64,000 nt of DNA from an uncultured Rhodoferax sp. (GTDB lineage Bacteria > Pseudomonadota > Gammaproteobacteria > Burkholderiales > Burkholderiaceae_C): the NCBI RefSeq assembly GCF_946221635.1, contig NZ_CAMIHB010000003.1, forward strand, positions 162,218 to 226,217, given 5' to 3'. Numbering within the stretch: position 1 is the first letter of the stretch; every line of letters begins with the position of its first letter. The translations under genes and the position numbers were made by a program. Below are positions 41,353 through 49,122 of this stretch, one piece after another. The notes under the pieces were generated by a model, which saw only the letters and a list, made by a program, of their open reading frames with translations, made no database searches and was not told the origin of the DNA.

Positions 41353-44016
41353 ATGAAACGCCAGCCACCAGCCCCACCGCCTGAGCCGTCCGCCGACACA
41401 GCCGACGCGGTGCCCGGCCAGTTCCGCCCGCGCCTGACGCTGATGACCCTGGGCCGGGGCGAGGGCCTGCTGGGCCTCAAGCCGCAGGGCAAGCTGGGGC
41501 CGCGCGGCGGCCAGGTGACGCTGGCAAAGGTCGACTGGACCTACCGCACCCCGGCCGGCGAGCGCTGGGAAACGCCGGCGCCCAGCTCCATCCTCAACAG
41601 CCGCCCGGCCGAGGTGGAAGAACTGTTTGACACCGGCGGCCCAGTGGTGCGCCTGCTGCGCGACCTGGGGGCCGAGGCCGACGCCATGGACCGCGTCTGG
41701 GACCTGGGCTTTGTGCCGCTGGCGGAGGCCACTTTCCAGTGGCGCAGCCAGAAGCAGCGCCCGCACCTGGGCAGCGTCTGGACCCTGCCGCAGGAAGAGC
41801 ACTTTGGCGACTTCTGGGCCGACCAGGTGCCCCAGCTGCAGGCGGAGGGCTGGGCCGTGGTGGTGCAGCCGGGTTTTGCGCATGAGAGCGTGCCGGTACA
41901 GCGCTGGAAGCTCATTCTCGACCCCGACACCGGCGAAGTGCTGGGCAAGGCGCTGGACAGCCCCCTGGTCAAACCCGGCCGCGCCGTCGAAAAACTGGCC
42001 CTGCCCGAGCGCGAGGGCGAATGGCTGCTGAGCCTGGGCATCGAGATCGACGGCGAAACGCTGGACCTGGCGCCCATGCTGGCCCAGCTCATCAAGCGCG
42101 ACCCGCGCTGGCTGATTGCCCACTACATCGCCAGCGTGGACGACCTGGCCACCGTCTCGCTGCGCGCGCCCGGCGGCAAGCGCATTGACGCACCGGCCGG
42201 GCCGATCAAAGCCATCGTCGGCGCCATGGTGGACCTGCTGACCGACCCGCTGCGCATGCAGCCCAAGGGCCCGATCCGGCTGGGCGTGTGGGAGGCGCGG
42301 CGGCTCGATGCCCTGCGCGCCAGCCTGCTGGACGCCCAGCGTGTAGACCCCGGCCAAAGCTGGCAGCTCGAAGGTGACCTGGGCCTGGCCAGCCTGGCGC
42401 GGCGCCTGCAGCAGATCGGCCAGCCCCAGCCAGTGACTGCGCCCGAAGGCCTGCAGATCCAGCTGCGCCCCTACCAATTGGAAGGGCTGGCCTGGCTGCA
42501 GTACCTGCGCTCCCACGGCCTGGGCGGCATCCTGGCCGACGACATGGGCCTGGGCAAGACGGCGCAGGCGCTGGCCCATGTGCTGACCGAAAAGAACGCC
42601 GGCCGGCTGGACCGACCGGTGCTGGTCGTGCTGCCCACCTCCCTGCTCTTCAATTGGCAGGCCGAAGCCCAACGCATGGCGCCCGGCCTGCGCCTGCTGA
42701 GCCTGCAGGGGCCGGACCGTGCCGACCTGTTTGCGCAGATGGCTTCGCACGACATCGTGCTCACCACCTACCCCCTGCTCTGGCGCGACATCGAGGTGCT
42801 GGCCACCCAGCCTTTTCACCTCGTCGTCCTGGACGAGGCGCAGATGGTCAAGAACGCTGCCAGCCGCAGCGCCCGGGCCCTGCGCCAGCTGCATAGCCGG
42901 CACCGCCTGTGCCTGACCGGCACGCCGCTGGAAAACCACCTGGGCGAGCTGTGGGCGCAGTTCGACTGGCTGATGCCCGGCTTTCTGGGCGACCAGCGCA
43001 GCTTTGCCGCGCGCTGGCGCAAGCCGATTGAGGAGAACGGCGAGACCCTGCGTGCCGCCCTGCTGGCCCAGCGCGTGCGCCCCTTCATCCTGCGCCGCCG
43101 CAAGCAGGACGTGGCGCGCGAACTCCCCGCCCGCACCGAAGTCATCCAGCGCATCCCGCTGCAGGGCCAACAGCGCGAGCTCTACGAGAGCGTGCGCGTG
43201 GCGGCCGACAAGCAGGTACGCCGCGTGCTGCAGCGCCAGAACTTTGCGGGCGCGCAGATCAGCATCCTGGATGCGCTGCTCAAACTTCGGCAAGTGTGTT
43301 GCGACCCCTACCTCGTGAAACATGGCCCCCACGCTCCGCCGCTTCGCGGGTCGCTGCCCCCCAAGGGGGAGCGTTTCAGCTTGGGGCGGCCCAGCGCTGA
43401 AACCAGCGACATACCGCCCGAGATGGAGCGCGCCAAGCTTCATGCGCTGACCGAGCTGTTGCTCCCGCTGGTGGACGAAGGCCGCCGCGTGCTGGTGTTC
43501 TCGCAGTTCACCGAGCTGCTGGAGCTGGTGGCCGATGCGCTCTCGGCGCTGGGCCTGCCCTTTATCAGCCTGACCGGCCAGACCAGCCCCCAGGCCCGCA
43601 GCGGCGTGGTGCAGCGCTTCCAGGCGCAAGAAGTCCCCATCCTGCTGCTGAGCCTGAAGGCCGGCGGCGTGGGCCTGAACATGACCGCCGCCGACACCGT
43701 CATCCACATGGACCCGTGGTGGAACCCCGCGGTGGAGGAACAGGCCACCGCCCGCGCCCACCGCATCGGGCAGGACCAGCCGGTCTTCGTCTACAAGCTG
43801 GTGATTGAGGGCAGCATCGAGGAACGCATGCTGGAGCTGCAGGCCCGCAAGCAGGCTCTGGCCGATGGCGTGCTGGGCCACGACCAGGAAGGCGCGGCCA
43901 AGTTTGACGAGGCGGATTTGCAGGCCCTGCTGGCGCCACTGGGCGCGCTGATGGACCAGGGGCAGACGCCCGAGGAGGCTGCGCGGCGCTGGGGCAGTAC
44001 CGGCCGGCGCCGCTAG
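41353..44016 (+). CDS. SNF2-family DEAD/DEAH helicase with in-frame repeat insertion
   Basis: An 887-residue protein. The N-terminal 350 residues form the SNF2-associated region. The helicase core has motif I DDMGLGKT (about 396-403), motif II LDEAQ (about 493-497), LTGTPLENHLGELW, LRQVCCDPYLVK, FSQFTELLELV, and motif VI ARAHRIGQDQPV (about 802). Such bacterial SNF2 ATPases translocate on DNA; their role is often unknown. Residues about 657-690, between CCDPYLVK and MERAKLHAL, are encoded by a dispersed repeat and are not expected in homologues. The frame stays open through it. Confidence 0.88.
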   Translation: MKRQPPAPPPEPSADTADAVPGQFRPRLTLMTLGRGEGLLGLKPQGKLGPRGGQVTLAKVDWTYRTPAGERWETPAPSSILNSRPAEVEELFDTGGPVVRLLRDLGAEADAMDRVWDLGFVPLAEATFQWRSQKQRPHLGSVWTLPQEEHFGDFWADQVPQLQAEGWAVVVQPGFAHESVPVQRWKLILDPDTGEVLGKALDSPLVKPGRAVEKLALPEREGEWLLSLGIEIDGETLDLAPMLAQLIKRDPRWLIAHYIASVDDLATVSLRAPGGKRIDAPAGPIKAIVGAMVDLLTDPLRMQPKGPIRLGVWEARRLDALRASLLDAQRVDPGQSWQLEGDLGLASLARRLQQIGQPQPVTAPEGLQIQLRPYQLEGLAWLQYLRSHGLGGILADDMGLGKTAQALAHVLTEKNAGRLDRPVLVVLPTSLLFNWQAEAQRMAPGLRLLSLQGPDRADLFAQMASHDIVLTTYPLLWRDIEVLATQPFHLVVLDEAQMVKNAASRSARALRQLHSRHRLCLTGTPLENHLGELWAQFDWLMPGFLGDQRSFAARWRKPIEENGETLRAALLAQRVRPFILRRRKQDVARELPARTEVIQRIPLQGQQRELYESVRVAADKQVRRVLQRQNFAGAQISILDALLKLRQVCCDPYLVKHGPHAPPLRGSLPPKGERFSLGRPSAETSDIPPEMERAKLHALTELLLPLVDEGRRVLVFSQFTELLELVADALSALGLPFISLTGQTSPQARSGVVQRFQAQEVPILLLSLKAGGVGLNMTAADTVIHMDPWWNPAVEEQATARAHRIGQDQPVFVYKLVIEGSIEERMLELQARKQALADGVLGHDQEGAAKFDEADLQALLAPLGALMDQGQTPEEAARRWGSTGRRR
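43321..43408 (+). repeat. Intragenic dispersed repeat inside the SNF2 helicase gene
   Basis: A C-, then G-rich block (GGCCCCCACGCTCCGCC and CTGCCCCCCAAGGGGG) is followed by an 8-bp inverted repeat GTTTCAGC (43373-43380) / GCTGAAAC (43396-43403). I associate this element with Comamonadaceae intergenic regions. In this frame it encodes the low-complexity stretch PPLRGSLPPKGERFSLGRP. Confidence 0.65.
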
Positions 44017-44446
44017 GCCCGGGGCAAGGGCCAGCGCCCCAGCACCTCGTGCACGGTTTTGCCCTGGTGGCTGTTGATCAGCACCAGCTCGTGGGCGGGC
44101 CAGCGCACGGGCGCGATGGGATGTTCCAGACCCAGACGGCCTTTGTAGGCCAGGGTCATGTGCGGTGTGAATTCCCTCTTCACCTTGAGATAGCGAAACG
44201 CGTCCGCCAAGGCGATGCCCAGCGCCTGCCGGAACTGATGCAAAGCAGCCAGCCCATCATCTCCACCGGACAACACGTAAGGCAGGTCTTTGTTGCCACC
44301 AGGGTCACAGCATCCGCTGGCGCAGGGTGCAGTGCAAAAAACAGGTTGAAGGGCTTGCGGGGCGGCCGCGCAGCCGGTTTGGCCCGCGGCCTGGGAGGCT
44401 GCGGGCCGCCCGGCTCCAGCCCCGGAAGACTAAGCTGCTCCACCAT
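44013..44446 (-). pseudogene. thpR: Decayed RNA 2',3'-cyclic phosphodiesterase (ThpR/LigT), deletion plus frameshift
   Basis: The N-terminal part (residues MVEQLSLPGLEPG...NLFFALHPAPADAVTL) and the C-terminal part (DLPYVLSGGDDGLAALHQFR...FTPHMTLAYKGR) lie in two different frames with no sequence for the middle of the protein. The second H-x-T motif (HMT) is present; the first, expected near residue 45-60 after NLFFAL, is missing. About 60 residues of a normal ~190-residue protein are absent. An internal deletion followed by frameshift is the simplest explanation. The enzyme would otherwise open 2',3'-cyclic RNA termini. Confidence 0.8.
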
Positions 44447-44467
44447 GGCAAGCCCTCAAAGACAAGC

Positions 44468-44527
44468 AAAATACCGACCTAGCCCTCGTAGAATGTGCGC
44501 AAGCAGCTAGCAAATCCATAGCAAACC
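44468..44527 (-). repeat. Dispersed intergenic repeat, copy D
   Basis: On the minus strand this copy reads TAGCTGCTTGCGCACATTC, then ACGAGGGCTAGG and a T-rich tail. It lies between the thpR remnant and the MarR gene, ending 6 bases before the MarR start codon. Confidence 0.78.
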
Positions 44528-44533
44528 TCCACC

Positions 44534-45025
44534 ATGCCCAGCACACCAGCCGCCCCCATCCACCCTGCCGACCATGCCCCCATTGCCCTGCAGGCCGAGC
44601 CGGGGCACCTGATCCGGCGGGCGCACCAGCTGGCCGTGGGCATCTTCCACGAAACCCATGGCCGCCAGATCACGCCCGTGCAGTACGCCATCCTGCGCGC
44701 ACTGCAGGACACGCCGGGCATCGACCAGGTGACGCTGGCAGACCGCGTGGCGCTGGACACCTCCACCACCGCCGACATCGCCGCCCGGCTGGATGCCAAA
44801 GGCTGGATCGTGCGCGAATTGCTGCCGCGGCGCCAGCGCGCGCTGCGCCTGACGGCAGAGGGCGAGGCGGTGCTGGCCGACATGCTGCCGCGCGTGGCGC
44901 CCATGTACGCACAGCTGCTCGACGCGCTGGAGCCGGCCGAGCAAGACGAGTTTTTGCGCCTGCTGCGCAAGTTCGTGCACCTCAATACCGCGGCGGCCGA
45001 TGCCCCGGCCGGCGACGCGGATTGA
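44534..45025 (+). CDS. MarR-family transcriptional regulator, likely controlling vanAB
   Basis: A 163-residue winged-helix regulator. The MarR core runs through QITPVQYAILRALQDTPGID and DTSTTADIAARLDAKGWIVRELLPRRQRALRLTAEGEAV, with the wing RRQRALRLT. It sits directly upstream of vanAB in the same orientation. A perfect palindrome (CATTCAG / CTGAATG) in the gap before vanA is its likely operator, and vanillate or a related aromatic its likely inducer. Both points are inferred from position. GntR-type VanR is known elsewhere, so this is a different regulator class. Confidence 0.85.
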   Translation: MPSTPAAPIHPADHAPIALQAEPGHLIRRAHQLAVGIFHETHGRQITPVQYAILRALQDTPGIDQVTLADRVALDTSTTADIAARLDAKGWIVRELLPRRQRALRLTAEGEAVLADMLPRVAPMYAQLLDALEPAEQDEFLRLLRKFVHLNTAAADAPAGDAD

Positions 45026-45094
45026 GCCCCGACAAGGGAAAACCCTCATCTCCACCCCCTAGCCGGGAAATTGACTTGGGTCTATGATTTACGT

Positions 45095-45112
45095 CATTCA
45101 GCATACTGAATG
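45095..45112 (+). promoter_or_regulatory. Palindromic operator upstream of vanA
   Basis: CATTCAG-CATA-CTGAATG is a perfect 7-bp inverted repeat with a 4-base spacer, 24 bases before the vanA ATG. Its size and symmetry suit a dimeric MarR protein. It lies just downstream of a TATGAT hexamer, where binding would block transcription. Confidence 0.65.
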
Positions 45113-45136
45113 AACTATTTTTACAGGAGCCACGCC

Positions 45137-46186
45137 ATGTTCCCCCTCAACACCTGGTACGTCGCCGCCCGCAGCGAAGAAATCCCCCTGGACCGCCCGA
45201 TGTGCCGCCGCATTTGCGATGTGCCTATGGCCCTGTTCCGCAACAGCGCGGGCGTGGTCGCGGCGGTAGAAGACTTCTGCCCGCACCGCGGCGCCCCGCT
45301 CTCGCTGGGCAAGGTGGTGGGGGACACGCTGGTCTGCGGCTACCACGGCCTGGCCATGGGCTGCGACGGCAAGACAGTCTCCATGCCCTGCCAGCGCACG
45401 CGCGGCTTCCCCGCCATCCGCAGCTTTCCCATCCACGAGGAACACGGCTTCGTCTGGGTCTGGCCCGGCGACGCGGCGCAGGCCGACGTGGCCAGCATCC
45501 CCAAGTTCGAATGGCTGGGCAACCCGCAGTTCGGCTATGGCGGCGGCCTGTACGAAATCGCCTGCGACTACCGGCTGATGATCGACAACCTGATGGACCT
45601 GACGCACGAAACCTATGTGCACAGCACCAGCATCGGCCAGAAAGAGATTGACGAAGTGCCCTGCCAGACGCGCGTGGAGGGTGACCATGTGATCACCGAG
45701 CGCTTCATGGAAGGCATCGAGGCGCCGCCCTTCTGGAAGATGGCACTGCGCATGAACGGCCTGCCCGACGACCAGTTGGTGGACCGCTGGCAGATCTGCC
45801 ACTTCACGCCGCCCAGCCACATCATGATCGAGGTGGGCGTAGCGCTGCAGGGCAAGGGGGGCTACCACGCGCCCGACGAGTTCAAGGCGGCGAGCTGGGT
45901 GGTGGACTTCATCACCCCCGAGACAGCCACCAGCATCCACTACTTCTGGGGCATGGCGCGCAAGTTCAAGCCGCAAGACGAGGCGCTGACCGCGCAGATC
46001 CGCGAAGGCCAGGGCAAGATCTTTGCCGAAGACCAGGAGATGCTGGAGCGCCAGCAGAAGAACCTGCTGGCCTACCCGGAGCGCAAGCTGCTCATGCTCA
46101 ACATCGACGCGGGCGGCGTGCAGTCGCGCAAGGTGATTGAGCGCATCGTGGCGGCCGAGCGCAACCCTGCAACGGCGGCGACATGA
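45137..46186 (+). CDS. vanA: Vanillate O-demethylase oxygenase subunit
   Basis: A 349-residue Rieske oxygenase that demethylates vanillate to protocatechuate and formaldehyde. The [2Fe-2S] ligands are C48, H50, C67 and H70 (FCPHRG...CGYHG). The mononuclear iron site is in NLMDLTHETYVHS (H157 and H162). The sequence follows known VanA proteins closely, including DFITPETATSIHYFWGMARKF. I chose the ATG preceded by ACAGGAG; an in-frame ATG 27 bases earlier lies inside the operator. Its TGA overlaps the vanB ATG. Confidence 0.95.
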   Translation: MFPLNTWYVAARSEEIPLDRPMCRRICDVPMALFRNSAGVVAAVEDFCPHRGAPLSLGKVVGDTLVCGYHGLAMGCDGKTVSMPCQRTRGFPAIRSFPIHEEHGFVWVWPGDAAQADVASIPKFEWLGNPQFGYGGGLYEIACDYRLMIDNLMDLTHETYVHSTSIGQKEIDEVPCQTRVEGDHVITERFMEGIEAPPFWKMALRMNGLPDDQLVDRWQICHFTPPSHIMIEVGVALQGKGGYHAPDEFKAASWVVDFITPETATSIHYFWGMARKFKPQDEALTAQIREGQGKIFAEDQEMLERQQKNLLAYPERKLLMLNIDAGGVQSRKVIERIVAAERNPATAAT

Positions 46187-47151
46187 GTGCGCACCCCACC
46201 TTGCAGGTACGCGTCGCGCGCAAGCGCGCCGAAGCGCAAGACATCTGCAGCCTGGAACTGGTGGCGCTGGACGGCGCCGCCCTGCCCGCCTTCACAGCCG
46301 GTGCGCATATTGATGTGCACCTGCCCAACGGCCTGCAGCGCCAGTATTCGCTGTGCAACGCACCCGGCGAGACGCAACGCTATGTGATTGGCGTGCTGCG
46401 CGACGCAGCCTCGCGCGGCGGCTCCACAGCGGTGCACGATCAGGTGTCGGAGGGCGACACGCTGACCATCAGCACGCCGCGCAACCTGTTTGCCTTGGAG
46501 CCCGGCGCACCGCACCACCTGCTGCTGGCCGGCGGCATAGGCATCACCCCCATGCTGGCCATGGCCGAGCAGCTGGCCGCCACGGGACAGTCCTTCGCGC
46601 TGCACCATTGCAGCCGCTCACGCGAACGCACCGCCTTTGTGGAGCGCCTGAGCGCGGCCCCCTTTACTGGCAAGGTGCAACACCACTTTGACGATGGCGA
46701 CGCCGCGCAGAAGCTGGACATTGCCGCCACGCTGGCCCGCGCGCCAACCGGCACGCACCTCTATGTCTGCGGCCCGCAGGGCTTCATGGACGCGGTGCTC
46801 AGCGCAGGCCGCGCTGCCGGTTGGCCCGAAGAGCGCCTGCACCGCGAGTACTTTGCCGCAGCCCCGGTGGACCACAGCAATGACGGCAGCTTTGAGCTGG
46901 AGATTGCCAGCAGCGGCAAGGTCATCAAGGTGCTGCCCGACCAGACCGCGCTGGCTGCCCTGCATGCGGCGGGCATCGACATTCCCATGTCCTGCGAGCA
47001 AGGCGTGTGCGGCACCTGCCTCACACGCATCAAGGCCGGCACGCCCGACCACCGCGACCAGTACCTGGAGCCCGACGAGCAGGCGGCCAACGACCAGTTC
47101 CTGCCCTGCTGTTCGCGCGCCAAGAGCCCTCGCCTGGTGCTGGATTTATAG
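46183..47151 (+). CDS. vanB: Vanillate O-demethylase reductase subunit
   Basis: A 322-residue NAD(P)H-dependent flavin reductase that feeds electrons to VanA. The FNR-like domain has LQRQYSLCNAP (flavin) and LLAGGIGITPMLAMAE (pyridine nucleotide). The C-terminal plant-type [2Fe-2S] domain has C271, C276, C279 (CEQGVCGTC) and C309. It starts within the vanA stop (ATGA overlap). A terminator follows 60 bases on. No vanillate transporter gene is next to it. Confidence 0.95.
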   Translation: MSAHPTLQVRVARKRAEAQDICSLELVALDGAALPAFTAGAHIDVHLPNGLQRQYSLCNAPGETQRYVIGVLRDAASRGGSTAVHDQVSEGDTLTISTPRNLFALEPGAPHHLLLAGGIGITPMLAMAEQLAATGQSFALHHCSRSRERTAFVERLSAAPFTGKVQHHFDDGDAAQKLDIAATLARAPTGTHLYVCGPQGFMDAVLSAGRAAGWPEERLHREYFAAAPVDHSNDGSFELEIASSGKVIKVLPDQTALAALHAAGIDIPMSCEQGVCGTCLTRIKAGTPDHRDQYLEPDEQAANDQFLPCCSRAKSPRLVLDL

Positions 47152-47209
47152 TAAAAATGGCATCTAGCCCTCACGGAAAGGGCGCCAGCAGCTCCTGATT
47201 TTGTAGCAG
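47152..47209 (-). repeat. Dispersed intergenic repeat, copy E
   Basis: On the minus strand this copy reads CAGGAGCTGCTGGCGCC, then GTGAGGGCTAGATGCC and a T-rich tail. It lies immediately after the vanB stop and just before the terminator, so it is transcribed at the 3' end of the vanAB message. Confidence 0.72.
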
Positions 47210-47238
47210 AAAAAAGCCGCCCTGGAGGCGGCTTTTTT
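47210..47238 (+). terminator. Intrinsic terminator after vanAB (bidirectional form)
   Basis: GCCGCC / GGCGGC with a 5-base loop is flanked by six A on one side and six T on the other, so it could work in both directions. It separates vanAB from the FadR-regulated aldonate operon. Confidence 0.88.
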
Positions 47239-47309
47239 ACGCCCGCAAGCTGCGACACCGGGTAAACCCTAGACCACAGACACGCGGATTCCCCCACAAT
47301 CCGGCCAAC

Positions 47310-47320
47310 TGGTCTTACCA
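47310..47320 (+). promoter_or_regulatory. FadR/GntR-type operator upstream of the aldonate operon
   Basis: TGGTCTTACCA matches the FadR-subfamily consensus TNGTNNNACNA at every specified position. It sits 25 bases before the FadR-type regulator gene, so it probably mediates autoregulation and substrate induction of the operon. No second copy was seen within the operon. Confidence 0.7.
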
Positions 47321-47345
47321 ATTTACCTTTTAGCCAAATTCCTGC

Positions 47346-48044
47346 ATGCCTTTCCAACCCATAGAGCCGCGCCGGCTGTACCGCCAGATTGCCGACCAGT
47401 TGCGCCAGCTCATCCAGAGCGGTGAATTTGCCGTGGGCAGCAAGCTGCCGGCCGAGCGCGACCTGGCCACCAAGATGGGCGTGTCCCGCCCCTCGGTGCG
47501 CGAAGCGCTGATTGCGCTGGAAGTGGAAGGCCTGATCGAGGTGCGCATGGGCTCGGGCATTGTGGTCGTCGGCCGCGAGAGCGTTCGCATGCTGGACAAC
47601 GCGCCCGGCCCGCTGGAAATCATCCGTGCGCGCCAGCTCATCGAATGCGAGCTGGCCGCCGTTGCCGCGCGCAGCAGCGACCCCACGCTGGTGGGTGACC
47701 TGCGCGAGACGCTGCGCGACATGGAGTCCGACATCGCCGCCCGCACCCTGCCCATCCGCGGCGACCGGGCCTTCCACATCCGCATCGCCCAGGCCAGCGA
47801 CAACAGCGCCCTGCAAGCAGTGGTGACCCAGCTGTTCGACGAGCGCAATGGCCCGCTGTTCACCACCCTGGGCGGCCACTTCGAGCGCGAGGTCACCTGG
47901 AAAGAAGCCGTGGACGAGCACCGCGCCGTGATCGAGGCGATTGCCGCCCACGACCCGGACATGGCCCGCGCCGCCATGAGCGGCCATCTGGACCACTCCC
48001 ACCAGCGCTTCTCCGCCGCGTGGCCCAGCCCCAGCGACGCCTGA
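47346..48044 (+). CDS. FadR-subfamily GntR regulator of sugar-acid catabolism
   Basis: A 232-residue regulator. The N-terminal winged helix (RLYRQIADQLRQLIQSGEFAVGSKLPAERDLATKMGVSRPSVREALIALEVEGLIEVRMGSG) and the helical FCD ligand domain (LIECELAAVAAR, EREVTWKEAVDEHRAVIEAIAAHDPDMARAAMSGHL) are complete. UxuR/ExuR-type regulators of this group respond to hexuronates or aldonates. Its position at the head of the operon and the operator upstream indicate control of the genes that follow. The exact inducer is not visible. Confidence 0.88.
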   Translation: MPFQPIEPRRLYRQIADQLRQLIQSGEFAVGSKLPAERDLATKMGVSRPSVREALIALEVEGLIEVRMGSGIVVVGRESVRMLDNAPGPLEIIRARQLIECELAAVAARSSDPTLVGDLRETLRDMESDIAARTLPIRGDRAFHIRIAQASDNSALQAVVTQLFDERNGPLFTTLGGHFEREVTWKEAVDEHRAVIEAIAAHDPDMARAAMSGHLDHSHQRFSAAWPSPSDA

Positions 48045-48063
48045 GCCCACCCCGGAGCCCGCC

Positions 48064-49077
48064 ATGAGCCTTGCCTGCACCCTGCACGGCCCGCTGAACC
48101 TCCGCGTGGAACAGCGCCCCCCCGAGGCGCCCGGCCCCGGCCAGGTGCGCGTGCGCCTGGGCGCCGGCGGCATCTGCGGCTCCGACCTGCACTACTACCA
48201 GCACGGCCGCGCCGGCATTTTTGCGGTCCGCGCCCCCTTTGTGCCGGGGCATGAGGCCTCGGGCGTGGTGGATGCCCTGGGCGAAGGAGTGACCTCGGTC
48301 CAGCCCGGCCAGAAGGTGGCCGTGAACCCGGCCCACCCCTGCGGCGCATGCCCCGCCTGCCGCGCCGGGCGCAGCAACCTGTGTGAAAAGATGGTGTTCC
48401 TGGGCAGTGCGGCCATCTTTCCGCACATCCCCGGTTTCTTCCGTGAACACTTTGTGATGCAGGAAGCCCAGCTCACCGCCATCGATGAGGACGTGAGCCT
48501 GGGCGAGATTGCCTGCGCCGAACCGCTCTCGGTGGGCCTGCATGCGGTGCGCCGCGCGGGCGAAATTTTGGGCGCCACCGTGCTGGTCACCGGCGCGGGC
48601 ACCATCGGCTGCATGTCCGTCATCGCCGCGCGCCTGGCCGGTGCCGGCCGTGTGATTGCCTGCGACCCCAGCGAGCGGGCCCGCGAGATGGCCCTCACCA
48701 TGGGCGCCGACCAAGCCCTGCCCGACGCCACGGCCTGGAAGGGCCGCGTGGACGTGGCACTGGAAGCCGCGGGCCACCCCGCCGCACTGGTCGACTGCCT
48801 GGCGGCGGTGCGCCGTGGCGGTCGCGTGGTACAGGTGGGCACGCTGCCGCCTGAAATTCCTTTTCCGGCCAACGACATCATGTCGCGCGAGCTGGACTAC
48901 GTGGGCGCCTTCCGCGCCGACATTGAATTTGACTGGGCCGTGCAGGCCATCCGCAGCCGGCGGGCCGACGTGCGCCCGCTCATCAGCGCCCAGTTGCCGA
49001 TCAGCCAATCGAAAGCGGCCTTCGAATTGGCATTGGACAGAGGCCGCAGCACCAAGGTGCAGCTCATTCCTGGCTAG
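48064..49077 (+). CDS. Zinc-dependent alcohol dehydrogenase, L-idonate/L-gulonate 5-dehydrogenase type
   Basis: A 337-residue medium-chain dehydrogenase. The catalytic zinc site is in GGICGSDLHYYQHG and GHEASG; the structural zinc cysteines are in CGACPACRAGRSNLC. The NAD-binding loop is VTGAGTIGCM. It resembles L-idonate 5-dehydrogenase (IdnD). In an operon with mannonate enzymes it probably oxidises C5 of a C6 aldonate, for example L-gulonate to D-fructuronate. Substrate is inferred from context. It follows the regulator by 19 bases. Confidence 0.8.
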   Translation: MSLACTLHGPLNLRVEQRPPEAPGPGQVRVRLGAGGICGSDLHYYQHGRAGIFAVRAPFVPGHEASGVVDALGEGVTSVQPGQKVAVNPAHPCGACPACRAGRSNLCEKMVFLGSAAIFPHIPGFFREHFVMQEAQLTAIDEDVSLGEIACAEPLSVGLHAVRRAGEILGATVLVTGAGTIGCMSVIAARLAGAGRVIACDPSERAREMALTMGADQALPDATAWKGRVDVALEAAGHPAALVDCLAAVRRGGRVVQVGTLPPEIPFPANDIMSRELDYVGAFRADIEFDWAVQAIRSRRADVRPLISAQLPISQSKAAFELALDRGRSTKVQLIPG

Positions 49078-49122
49078 ACGCCGGCTGCCACCACCATTCC
49101 ACAACAAGAGGAGACACGAGAC

